This document shows positions 36,801-47,800 of a DNA stretch of 64,000 nt, in pieces. Source of the DNA: Apostichopus japonicus. Its lineage: Eukaryota; Echinodermata; Holothuroidea; Aspidochirotida; Stichopodidae. The notes beneath the pieces were generated by a model. The model saw only the letters and a program-made list of their open reading frames with translations, was not told where the DNA came from and searched no databases. Location of the stretch: contig NC_092565.1 in the NCBI RefSeq assembly GCF_037975245.1, positions 21,659,499-21,723,498 on the forward strand, written 5' to 3'. Both the position numbers and the translations under genes were made by a program. Each line of letters starts with the position of its first letter. Position 1 is the stretch's first letter.

Positions 36801-37667
36801 TTAATAATTTAGAAATGAACTGTTTTCCAGCTATTTACAACTTACTTCAATTTTCTTCTTAAGTTTCTGCATTTGTACTCTCACACCAACATTTACATCA
36901 TCCAGTTGTGAAAGGGAAACACTCTTCTTCAATTGCTGTTAGGAAAATTATTGGAATTTTATATATTATAAAATGAAGCTAATGTGATCAAAATGTTTCT
37001 CTATATCTGTGCAATTTTTTGTATGTAGATGAAGAATGATAATTTGTTGAATAAAAAAAAAAAAAAATCATCACAGAAAAATCCACTTGGAATCACAGCA
37101 CTAAATAGAATTGTCAATCAAGGATAAAGACAGTTGGTTGGCTCACAAGTCTTATGCTAGGGCCCACCCTATAGCTGGCTGTTAGGAGATTGCAATTGCA
37201 CACAATGCATACTTGCATACTCTATCATGCATGGGGGCCTTCTTAAAATGATCACATAGAATGGTTGTCCTGCAAGTGATTTGCTTTTTTTTAAATATGC
37301 TTAGCCTACATTCAGCTCTTGTGTACCGATTTGTGATTACAAATGTTTCTGACTATGTCATTTCGTTTGGCAGTTTTAACCAAGTTACTCACATAACCCA
37401 CAATCAACACCCCCACAGACGAAGTTACCACTAACGTTTTGGATTGATAATATAAATCCTGTGTAACGAGTGATGCTAGACTAACGTTACAAGTAATAAC
37501 GTGAGAATGAACCGACCAAAACATACGGAACGACAAGACTTAGCCTAGGTAAACTCGTGTTATACATGCATATTGTGCCACTTTACCTCTAATATCGCAT
37601 GAATTTCGAGATCTGTTTTTACAATATCCTGAACACATGATTTGATTCTCCGTTCATTTAACGTCAT
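30870..37667 (-). CDS. BNIP1: BNIP1/Sec20, ER-Golgi SNARE
   Basis: Six coding exons on the minus strand: 37667-37587, 36935-36846, 35940-35849, 34879-34772, 33803-33688, 31057-30870. All have GT/AG junctions and fit in phase, giving 224 aa (human about 228). Residues 1-27 (MTLNERRIKSC...) are followed by a long charged coiled-coil region. The Sec20 core comes next, including RENLAKTAG and DEEFKGMA. The diagnostic LLTKYNRRELTDRLLIFLA then leads into a single C-terminal transmembrane segment and ends KKRIF. The family is a tail-anchored SNARE in the Use1/Sec22/syntaxin-18 complex for Golgi-to-ER retrograde fusion, also linked to apoptosis through Bcl-2-family binding. Introns hold two hAT elements with intact duplications, a minisatellite and a SINE. 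Its start faces the ENTPD gene across about 1.2 kb. Confidence 0.95.
31480..31922. repeat. Minisatellite of CTTCTAATGTAACCA units, about 200-bp higher-order period
   Basis: Short units of 18-20 bp (CTTCTAATGTAACCACAG, GCATGGCTTCTAAGTAACCA and variants) are organised in a longer period of about 200 bp. The segment ATCACCACAGTAACCACAGC starts near 31487 and again near 31688. A third long unit is interrupted at 31922 by the hAT element and resumes at 33594-33650. It lies in BNIP1 intron 5. Confidence 0.85.
31923..33593. mobile_element. hAT-like element, 1671 bp, perfect 8-bp TSD (element C)
   Basis: Ends CAGGGACGTAGCCAGG and CCTGGCTACGTCGCTG form a 16-bp inverted repeat with one mismatch. The target duplication CACAGTAA is perfect (31915-31922 and 33594-33601) and falls inside the minisatellite. 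The right subterminal region (33478-33512) holds, in reverse orientation, the same GGTTGG / GCGGAGCG block seen in elements A, B and D. No transposase frame was found. At 32607 a second terminus-like CAGGGGCGTAGCCAG occurs without a visible partner, suggesting a nested or composite element. Confidence 0.9.
33000..33331 (+). repeat. 166-bp direct tandem duplication inside element C
   Basis: The segment starting ACATTTAATAGCTACAGTTG and ending TACATTATGTAGTATTGAAT is present twice back to back with a handful of substitutions (TATA/TGTA, TATGTG/TACATG). Confidence 0.9.
34150..34378 (-). repeat. tRNA-derived SINE-like repeat in BNIP1 intron 4
   Basis: On the minus strand it reads TTAGCTCAGTGGTTAACGCC (A box), then, after a poor anticodon arm, CCCCGGTTCGAGTCACTCC (B box). 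The rest of the unit (CGTCCA, TGTCAACAATTCTGTAACTG on plus) would be the SINE body. The acceptor stem does not pair, so it is not called as a tRNA gene. Confidence 0.6.
35156..35465. mobile_element. hAT-like MITE, 310 bp, perfect 8-bp TSD (element D)
   Basis: Ends CAGGCGCGTAGCCAGG and CTTGGCTACGCGCCTG are inverted repeats. The target duplication GGTACACA is perfect (35148-35155 and 35466-35473). The body carries the shared subterminal block (GTAGCGCCACCATAGGTTGG, about 35245-35265) and CAGATCGTTGGAAATGGC-type sequence alignable with element B. It lies in BNIP1 intron 3. Confidence 0.93.
36069..36240. mobile_element. Degenerate hAT-like MITE, 172 bp (element E)
   Basis: Imperfect inverted ends CAGTGGCATATAGCTATGGG and CTAGCTATGCCCCTG, with no clear target duplication. 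G- and C-rich interior (CCCCCCC runs) as in the other elements. It lies in BNIP1 intron 2. Confidence 0.55.
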
Positions 37668-38893
37668 CTTGATGTATGGCTACACAAGACACTCAGGCGT
37701 AGAATATACACTAGGCCTACTTTCGTACTGAACCAAAATTTAATAACAGAATCTTGATCTAGGAAAATTACGTAATAGTATTGAAATGTGATCGTATGCC
37801 TTCGTTTGTCGCCGAATGATTCATTATAGCGATAATTTTTAGCATCAATCATAATGCATAGTATTATTTAAATAAAAAATTGTGTTTAAAAATATTTTTT
37901 ATTGAAACTTGAAGTACAAACTATTTCTTTGAGCAAGATGTGTTTACTACTGGCAGCAAATTTCTAAGTTTGAAGTACAACTAAGTCCGTGTCTGTAGTA
38001 CACGTTACTCAAAACAGATCAGCACAACTAACCAACTTGTACATTTGACTGTAACGGAACTTACGTGAGAAACGTATGTATTTGTTACTGTACAACTGTG
38101 AGCCTTTACAATACTACAGTACCATGTCAAGGAAAACATTTTATGCAGTTGTCAGCAAATAGTGTCCTGATGCAGCTCAGACGTCGTTAACAAGTAGAGG
38201 AGGAAAAAATACTAATTAAGTCGAGGAGAAAATTTCAAAGGATATTTAAAAGGTGTCCGATTTCTCTCTGATCGCGGAGTTGTCGTTTGTGGCAAGTTTT
38301 CTGTAGGCCACACACCTAATGACCGAAGATTCGAAACTTGATGTGAAATGATATCAGCATATGGCCCGGTAAAGTTGCAATTGCTTGTTAGAATGTTTGT
38401 TATCTGCCATTAGTATTCGTACTTTAAGCCAAAATATATTTCAATCACGAAAAAGAATTTCCTTGTTCCGATCGAAAAAAAGTTATGACCAAACGTGAGG
38501 CTGGCTTGACGTTAGCCTAGGCTTTAGACATAAATGTGCAGACTGTATAGAGTATCCTATGCAGATATGTACAGTAGAGTTTCGAGTGGTTATCATCATC
38601 CAGTCATTGCAGCTCAGGACTCCCTAACCCCTCCTGTCTGAACCAAACTTTAATTTTAGCTCATTTGTTGCATTAAATTAGATCAAAGCAGTAAGAAATA
38701 TTAAAGTCAGGCCAAACTTTCTTAGTGGAGGAACAGCCATCAGAATGTGACTGAGTGGTGGCCATCTGTCTTCAGTGAATGGGTATGCGGTACCTGGAAG
38801 TACAATGCTGCATCTCTGGTTATAACTAGTTATAATATTTATTTAAATAATTTTTGACATGCCTTATTTGATTCTTTTCACAGCAGTTTTCGA
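37668..38893. promoter_or_regulatory. Shared 5' region between BNIP1 and the ENTPD gene
   Basis: The two start codons diverge across about 1.2 kb. An acceptor-like TTTGATTCTTTTCACAG at 38867-38883 precedes the ENTPD start codon by about 10 bases. So a noncoding first ENTPD exon probably lies somewhere in 37.7-38.8 kb, and the true promoter-to-promoter distance is shorter still. No TATA box or CpG-island-like stretch is evident. A bidirectional promoter is an inference from geometry only. Confidence 0.45.
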
Positions 38894-41800
38894 ATGACTT
38901 TTCCAACTGTTTGGCAGATTAGTGTACGCAAGCCTAGCAGGCAAAGACGTATTGCTGTTCTCTTGATTGTTGTAAGCCTGTTTCTCATTTTTACATATCT
39001 GGCCCATGAAACGCTATCACAGCACCATGAAAAGGATGCTGTCTTTAGGGAATATGCCAGAAAATATGAACACATTGAGGTGACAAATACTGACGATGAC
39101 AACCTTTATTATGGCATCGTCATTGATATGGGATCAAGTGGATCTAGGGTATTTGTCTATTTCTGGCCTCAGCATACAGGTAAATCTAATGAACTCCTGC
39201 ATATTCAGCAGATGAGGGATCAAGAGCGGAATCCTGTCGTCAAGAAAATCAAACCAGGTATAAATAATCTATAATTTGATTTTAAATTATAATAAAGGTA
39301 AAAATGCACATATTTTTCTAAGACCGAGGAAAGAAAAAACTATTTTGAAAAGACAAATGGGAAGACTGTAGACAAAATGCATTTCAATTAGTGCGAGACA
39401 AATTTTAGTTGGTGTTATTAGAATTTTAATCAGTTTTAGTCATAAAGGGAATTTAAGAGACTTGTCATATTTTCATACTGAGTACCTGTACAGGAATAGC
39501 TACATCAACACAACTAGTACTCAAACCTTTTTTCTTTATTGAACTGTTTGATGCCAGGATTAAAATTCTGCACTAAAGCATCCAGTAATTGTCGACAAGA
39601 GAACTGTCAATCACTTAAGAGTGTTTTCAGGCTCTAGAAGTAGGTGAACAGTTATGAAACTAAGGATAAAGATAACGTCCATTACACTAACATTATCAGC
39701 ATGACAGAAGTCTATTTGGTTGATAATTGCTTCCCTCATTTAGCCTTTTTACTCTTTTTCCCTACCTTTCATTGGGAAAAAAATTATTCATTGAATAAGC
39801 AGAAATAAAACAGAAAAAAAAGAATGAAGAAAAATAAGTTTTCTTTGTAAAATCTGGCAGTATGACAAGAAATTATATCAGAAAGTCAAGACATTAACAT
39901 ATGTGAAGGTTATTTGGCTTCAGGCATGCCTGTAATGATTTAGAGACTTCACGTTAAAATGACACAATTGTATATTATCGTACTTGCTCCTCTCTCCACA
40001 GGGATTTCCAGCCTGGCTGACTTCCCAGAGAAGGTAGATGGATATGTAAAGAATCTGCTAGACTATGCAGCTAAACACATTCCAGCATCAAAGCACCATG
40101 AAACACCACTTTACATTTTAGCAACAGCTGGCATGAGAATGCTTCCACAAAGGTGAATTACGTTGCTCACTTTATAACTTTCTCTTTCGTGGTGGAAGAC
40201 TTAAAATGGTGTACTCTTGTATTAAGGAGTGGCAGCCGCTTGGGTCCGAGACTTGGAAAAGTTTGACTCTTGGAAACCTAATACAGGAAGGAAATTCTGA
40301 CCTCCTCCAAGAAAAACAAAGCACAATTTCTTGTGAAATCCCTTCCCTGCTGCTTTTTGGATTATATTGATCAAACTTTAGGTGTGATCCCTGGTTTACA
40401 CTGTATGCAAGGTCATGTGACACCCAGAGCAAGGTAATGGCTATACAGGGATTACTACCAACTAAACCAGGATAAGTCAGTTGGTAGAGCCCAGGGCTGG
40501 ATAAGGCAGTTGGTAGAGCCCAGGGCTGGATAAGTCAGTTGGTAGAGCCCAGGACTGGATAAGTCAGTTGGTAGAGCCCAGGACTGGATAAGTCAGTTGG
40601 TAGAGTGCAGGGCTGGATAAGGCAGTTGGTAGAGCCCAGGGCTGGAAAAGTCCCAGGGCTTGATAAGTCAGTTGGTAGAGCGCAGGGCCGGTTAAGTCAA
40701 TGGGTGGAGTGAAGGGGTGGATAAGTCAGTTGTAAGAGCACAGGGCTGGATAAGTCAGTTGGTAGAGCACAGGGCTGGATAGTCAGTTGGTAGAGCACAG
40801 GGCTGGATAAGTCAGTTGGTAGAGCACAGGGCTGGATAAGTCAGTTGGTAGAGTGCAGGGCTGGATAAGTCAATGGGTGGAGTGAAGGGGTGGATAAGTC
40901 AGTTATAAGAGCACAGGGCTGGATAGGTCAGTTGGTAGAGCACAGGGGTGGATAAGTCAATGGGTGGAGTGAAGGGGTGGATAAGTCAGTTATAAGAGCA
41001 CAGGGCTGGATAGGTCAGTTGGTAGAGCACAGGGCTGGATAAGTCAATGGGTGGAGTGAAGGGGTGGATAAGTCAGTTATAAGAGCACAGGGCTGGATAG
41101 GTCAGTTGGTAGAGCACAGGGCTGGATAAGTCAATGGGTGGAGTGAAGGGGTGGATAAGTCAGTTATAAGAGCACAGGGCTGGATAGGTCAGTTGGTAGA
41201 GCACAGGGCTGGATAAGTCAATGGGTGGAGTGAAGGGGTGGATAAGTCAGTTGTAAGAGCACAGGGCTGGATAGTCAGTTGGTAGAGCACAGGGCTGGAT
41301 AAGTCAGTTGGTAGAGCACAGGGCTGGATAAGTCAGTTGGTAGAGGGCAGGGCTGGATAAGTCAGTCGGTAGAGCACAGGATGTATAACCCTTAGGTCAC
41401 TGAACATTTTGAATCCTGTTCTAACCAAATCCTTCTTTGCTCTTTTTCCACTTTATTTGTAACCTCACAGTCAGTTATCGTTGGTCATTTACTAATATAA
41501 TAATTTTTCTGTCTCTCTTCTTCAGCAGACTTTTAACATCACTTTGAAAATTTTCTTGTTTCTTCATTTTATAGTAAGCAAGATAATTTACTTAGCAGAT
41601 TAAGGGAAGGTGTGCCTCAACATTACAACTTCCTGTTCTCTGACAGTAGTGTGGAAATTATCAGTGGCAAACAGGAGGGTGTCTATGCCTGGATTGGAAT
41701 TAATTACGTTCTGGGCAGATTTAATCATGATGAATCTGGTATGAATTTTGGATTTCACTTTCCTCTTGCTTCTCGATGATTAATCGAGATCGTCCCCTTT

Positions 41801-44800
41801 TTTGGAACGAAATATATTGTCTGCAAGCAAACTTAGTTGTTGTGATATTCTAAGGTTTCTGTGGTGTTAAAAAATATCAATGTTTTTAAGATAAAGCAAA
41901 CTAACAAGAGTACACATCTAGTATAGACATCACTATATGTGGCATTTTTCAACAAACAAACATTGATGGATGCACATTAGCTCCACAAGCTTGATGGGGA
42001 AAGACTGCTTTGAAGTGGGCTTACATATTTTTTTGTAACAAGTAGTAGCACTCACTAACGATATTGCAGGTATTTCACAATATGAAGAGAGAGTTATCTC
42101 CTCCCCATAGACCTCCCCAGGATGAGGTATCCCACTTTTGAAAGGAATAAATATGGCAACCCAATCCTTTTCTCATATCCTATTCCTACTATGGAAAATT
42201 AATTGTGAGCTACATCTACTCCCCTGCCCCCCCTCCCCCCCCCATTATTATGTAGGAGTAGAAAGTCAATATTTAATAATATTACATTTCTTTCCTTTGT
42301 TTTGTTCATTTATTTATTAGATCCTTACAAAGTAGCCATAGATATTCCCGGGGATGGAAGGCTGGTCAGGAAACGTACTGTCGGTGTGTTGGATATGGGA
42401 GGAGGCTCAGCTCAGATTGCCTTTGAAGTTCCTCAGAAGATTGAATTTACTAACAAGGTGATGATTGCCATCTTTGGCTGCGTAATGTTCTATGTGATGT
42501 CTTTGTTCTGAGTGGTAAATGGTTGTTTGCCTAAAGTACATAGCACATAACTTATAATGATCCAAAACCACATTGTCAGGAAGCGGTTGCAACTCTGCCT
42601 CTAGCTTAAAATTTCTCTTTTAAATTTACAGTATTTTTCATGTTGTTCATTCCTTATCAATATATAATTGATCACATTTGTCTTTAATCAAAACATTGCA
42701 AGAAATAGCCAGTCCTAGGAACAATGTTTCTTGTACAGTATGTTTTAGGACCAACTTGGGTTTTCATATTGTGAAGGATGTGTTTGCCATTTGTCTCCTG
42801 GATGCGTAGGAACTTCTGGCCAAAGGTCACATTGCCGAATTCAACCTGGGTTGCCACCAACACGAGTCTGATCACGTCTACAGAGTCTATGTTACAACAT
42901 TCCTCGGCTATGGCGGCAATGCAGCCCGTCATCGATACGAGAAGTTACTCTTCAACGGGACGAGAGGTACAGAGGACAGGTAAACTACCGTATCTCGTAG
43001 ACGTCGGGAGTGGAATTACTATATCTTTAAGTTAAGGACATGTGTTATCAATATCTAACAAGTGGGTCTAAGGGATATCTAACATATTGAATCTTCGAAT
43101 TGATGGTAGACTTTACTCCTCATCGTCTTGATCTAAATGTTGAGTTGATTATAGAGATTTTTGGCTAAGCCCATCCATTACTTTTGTATCTAATGTGTCA
43201 TTTGTTTGAGGATTGTTATAGGATGAGAAAGCTTTAAGAATTCCTTAAGGAATGGTTAGTGGTAATGAAAAGATCTCTGAATCACATGACTTGAACTTGA
43301 AAAGGAATTTCCAACTCTCAAGAGATTATCGAGAGGGGATTATGTTTGGAGAGATTGAAGCTTCTCGCTCTCTCTGAGATTGTTGTTTCTCCATCTCAAA
43401 GAACCAGGTGCAGAAAGATCAAGGGGTAGATGAGGGTAAAACCCCCTCCCCCCATTCAACCCCATAATTGTTTTTGTTAACTAGTCATCAGTATAACCTT
43501 GCATGTGGACCTAATTTATTGCCTAAAAATGCCTCAGAATATCACCATCTTCACCTCTAAATTTTCACCTTTTTTTTCTCTCCTACCAAAGAGTTGCAGT
43601 TAACAAGGGGGATTTATTTTCCTGTTCAAGATATGTTTCACACTATCACAGCCACTTATTATACCTCTTTATCATATTCAGTTTTGGCGACAGTATTGAT
43701 GACACATAACTATCTATTTTAAGGCAATACCATTGTCAATTGACGTTATACTTGTTCATGTCCCTCGTAGTTAATTAGGTCCATCCTACCACAATAAGGA
43801 CAAAATTCTGAAGAAAGTTTGATGTATTTTTTTCCTCTTTAGTGACAGCCCTCTGGATAGGAGAGGAACATCATCAGCAAATCCGCTCTTGGATCCATGC
43901 TTACCAAAGAGTCTGGAAGACACCATTTCTTTTGACAAGAAAGATATTTTCCTGAAAGGTTCAGGGGATTACGATAAATGTCAGGACAGACTGAAACCTC
44001 TCTTGAACTTGACAGTGCCATGTGAGAAAGAACCCTGTTCATTTAATGGTATCTTCCAGCCTAGCGTTAGGTTCAACAATAGTGAGTTCTATGGCTTTTC
44101 GGAGTACTGGTACTGCATGGAAGACGTGCTGAGGATAGGTGGCGTCTATGAATATGACCAGTTTCGAAAAGCTGCAAAGGTGAGCTCTTAAAATTGCTCC
44201 CCCCCAACACCCCCACCCCAAAAAAAACAACCTCTAATGCAATTTAGGACTTCCTTTATTTAGTTGAATGTTTTTCACATTTACTTTTGTTTTCAGAGTG
44301 TCAGTGTACCCTAAGTGATCAACGTTTTTATTTCAAATGGTTCTGAAAAATTATTAGAAATTTAACATCGTTCAATCTATACTTTATGGTAAGCAGTGAT
44401 CTTTTTTTGTTATAATCTAATTTCGAATAAGCTGGTCTGCTACAGATACGTATGGAAATGTTATCAATTTTAATCTGATTCTTTAAACACTTGGCAGATG
44501 CATTAGATTCATCTTGGACAAAACAGCTGTGTGTACTATGTAAAAGTTTCACCCAAATCAATACCAGATGTTTTTAATAATGTTGCTCATTGCATTGATT
44601 AACCAAAATGCATTTATTGTCCAGAGTACTTTACAATATTCATAGGTCAATAGAGAATGAAAAGTTAGAAACCTTGTAAAACATGGTATCTTTAAGTAGG
44701 ACAAACTTGAACAGATTCACCCAAATATATATCTGATGTACTACTTTCTGTACAGCGATGATTTACTCAAATTGTATTTGGTGTCCCAAGATGAGTAGAA

Positions 44801-47800
44801 GGAATGTTTGTCTGTGTAGGTCAAAGGTCATTGAAGGATATTAACTGACAAAATTGAAAACCCTATGAAAAGTGCAATTTATCAAGAAAATGTCAACCTC
44901 AGATCAGGTAATTTTCTACGAGGGCCAGAAAGAAACCTTGGTTATTTAACAATTTAGGTCAAGGTGAACCAAAATCTCACTGTACCTTAGCTGAGGAAGG
45001 TGCATGATATAGCAGTAATGTGCTCAAGTGTATCATCTTAAGAGTAAGGTTGTTGGCAGCTTTTCTTGGTGAGGGGGAGGGAGGGGGCCAGATTGAGATC
45101 CTTCAATTCCCAGATTTGTCCAGCAGGCCACATTTTGTGAAGCTCTGACCTAGTTGGATCCAAAATTTCTATCAGTCTGATGTTTCAAATCTAAAGCATT
45201 TAGGAAGTACTAGTTTAGTGCATGAGCTGTCTTGCTTTCAGTATCAAATAAGTATCAAATATCAAATCATCAAATATCAAAATAATTATCAAATATCAAA
45301 AATCAGTATCAAATAAAAAATTCAGTGCTTTTAGTATCAAATATTATGATCAAATAGACAAGCATTTAACGTTAGTTTAATAAACTGCTACAATTGAGTA
45401 ACTGTAAAATGGTATTATATGGGTTAATGTACTTACTGGGTATAAAATAAATAGATGTTACATCAAACCAGATTCCATTGGAAGAGTATATTTGACCTAT
45501 AAGGGCAACATGTCCATTAAAGCAAGATATGTGGCCACTGTTTTAGGGTATCATTTTGAGGAAAGCATTTCCAAAGGTTAAAACAATATAACAAAATTCA
45601 AAACATTAATTACATTGATAAATATGCCTGTACATTTAAAAACAGTTTAAGTGGAACATAAATTTTAAGTATGTAAAGTGTCATATACTGTAGTCAAGTG
45701 GGGTAAAAAAAAAACAATTTACCTAAAGTTTGCTCTAAAAATTGATGAGTAAGAGGTATTGTTTCGGTTCCAATGTTCAAGTGTGTGGAGTGGGATTCTT
45801 TTAGAGAAAATCTAATAAAAATAACTTTTTTGTAAATGGAAAGTGTCGTTTTTTGCGAAAAGTGTTGTTTTTTTTTACCCCCAAAATTTGCTTAATTCGG
45901 GGTATAAAAAACAATGCCGGGGTAAAAAAAAACAATGCTATAAAACAGCTATTTTCTTCATGAATGTATCTTAAAATCATGTTTGCATATAATTACATCT
46001 AAGTATGAGCTTCTACCTTTACATGAAAAAGGAAAAAAATTGTGAAATTGTCTTAATTCGTAATTATGGATGGCTCGTGTCATATGTCATGCTCAGCCAT
46101 ATTCATACTGTACAGTGTGTATATGATGCTACACAAATGTGGTGTCATATAGTAGAAACATTACAGTTGAGCCAATTTCAGTTACTTTTGCCCAATTATT
46201 TAACATTTTTGACACATGACAGACATGAAAACTATTTGCCTAACCTCTAAAATCAACATTATGGAAAAATGTATCCATTCAGGCAAAATAGGGAGTACAT
46301 TGGAGCCGGAAAGTACTTGTTTTTTTTTTACCCCATTCGCATCATTTTTTGGGGGTAAAAAAAAACAAGGGCCCCACATGCAGCGTGAATGAAGTTGGAG
46401 TAATTCTACCATGGGGGAGTGTAATATCACTAACTGCTATGCTGTAACTGCTGGAATAATCTCCACATCATATAAGCTGGGTATGTAGGAGAAAGTTTCG
46501 GATATGTGGTACAAACTTCAAATTTCGCTATTTTAGCATTCGCTTGATTCGAAGCGGTGATTGGCAGCGAAGTGACATAGAGTTCCAGAAATTATATAAT
46601 AATAAACTAGACATATAGGACTATCACCCAAAATAAATTGGAACTTTAGCTAAATATTCCCCTTCTATAAAAAGGGGTTGTTTTTTTTTAACCCAACTAC
46701 CCCCTTGTTTTTTTTTACCCCAACTGACTATATTTATGTGAAAGAACCTGATAAAGTACTAAAGCACTATATTTGTGGAATCATTGATGGATTTGTTGAT
46801 AGGACATGAAATATGGCTACCATGTATCGATCAAGAAAATCTCGAAACTAACTTGTTTTCAAGTCAATATTGACACATTTCTCGATGCGGGTCGAGAGTG
46901 AAATCACATTTATTCCCATCAAAATGTAGGTCGTTGGCCTAGTTAAAACATCAATCAATCAAGTTTCAGTTTAGATAGTGAAGAGAAAATCTCTACTTAG
47001 GAGTGAGGTTTCACTTTGCTGTTAAATGTGTCTACTACTATTTTTCTAACTATTCATTAACCTTCATTTGGTTACGAAATGTGGGAAGGTGTCTTTGTGT
47101 GATCAATGATGCATAACAATGTAATGATGTTATGATGCTGTGTTATAATGTCATAATGCTGTGTAACACTGTTATGATGCTGTGTAATAATGTTACGATG
47201 ATGTGTGATAATGTTACGATGCTGTGTGATAATGTTACGATGCTGTGTAATAATGTTACGATGATGTGTAATAATGTTACGATGCTGTAATAATGTTACG
47301 ATGCTGTGTAATAATGTTATGATGATGTGTGATAATGTTACGATGCTGTAATAATGTTACGATGATGTGTAATAATGTTACGATGCTGTAATAATGTTAC
47401 GATGCTGTGTAATAATGTTATGATGATGTGTGATAATGTTACGATGCTGTAATAATGTTACGATGCTGTGTGATAATGTTACGATGATGTGTGATAATGT
47501 TACGATACTGTGTGATAATGTTACGATGCTGTGTGATAATGTTACGATGATGTGTGATAATGTAACGATGCTGTGTGATAATGTTACGATGCTGTGTAAT
47601 AATGTTATGATGATGTGTAATAATGTTACGATGCTGTGTAATAATGTTATGATGATGTGTAATAATGTTACGATGATGTGTGATAATGTTACAATGCTGT
47701 GTGATAACGTGATGATGCTGTGTAGTAATGTGATAATGCTGTGTAATAATGTTATGATGCATGTTATAATGTTATGATGATGTGTAATAATGTTATAATG

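Noticed and set aside
42960-42981. Alternative ENTPD exon 5 donor at 42967
   Set aside because: It would leave phase 1, which puts exon 6 out of the conserved DPCLP frame; the donor at 42980 restores it.
25395-43570. Short similarity between 25395-25490 and 43500-43570 (GCCTCAGAAT..CACCAT)
   Set aside because: It may be a shared dispersed repeat, but the match is short and gapped and boundaries cannot be set by eye.
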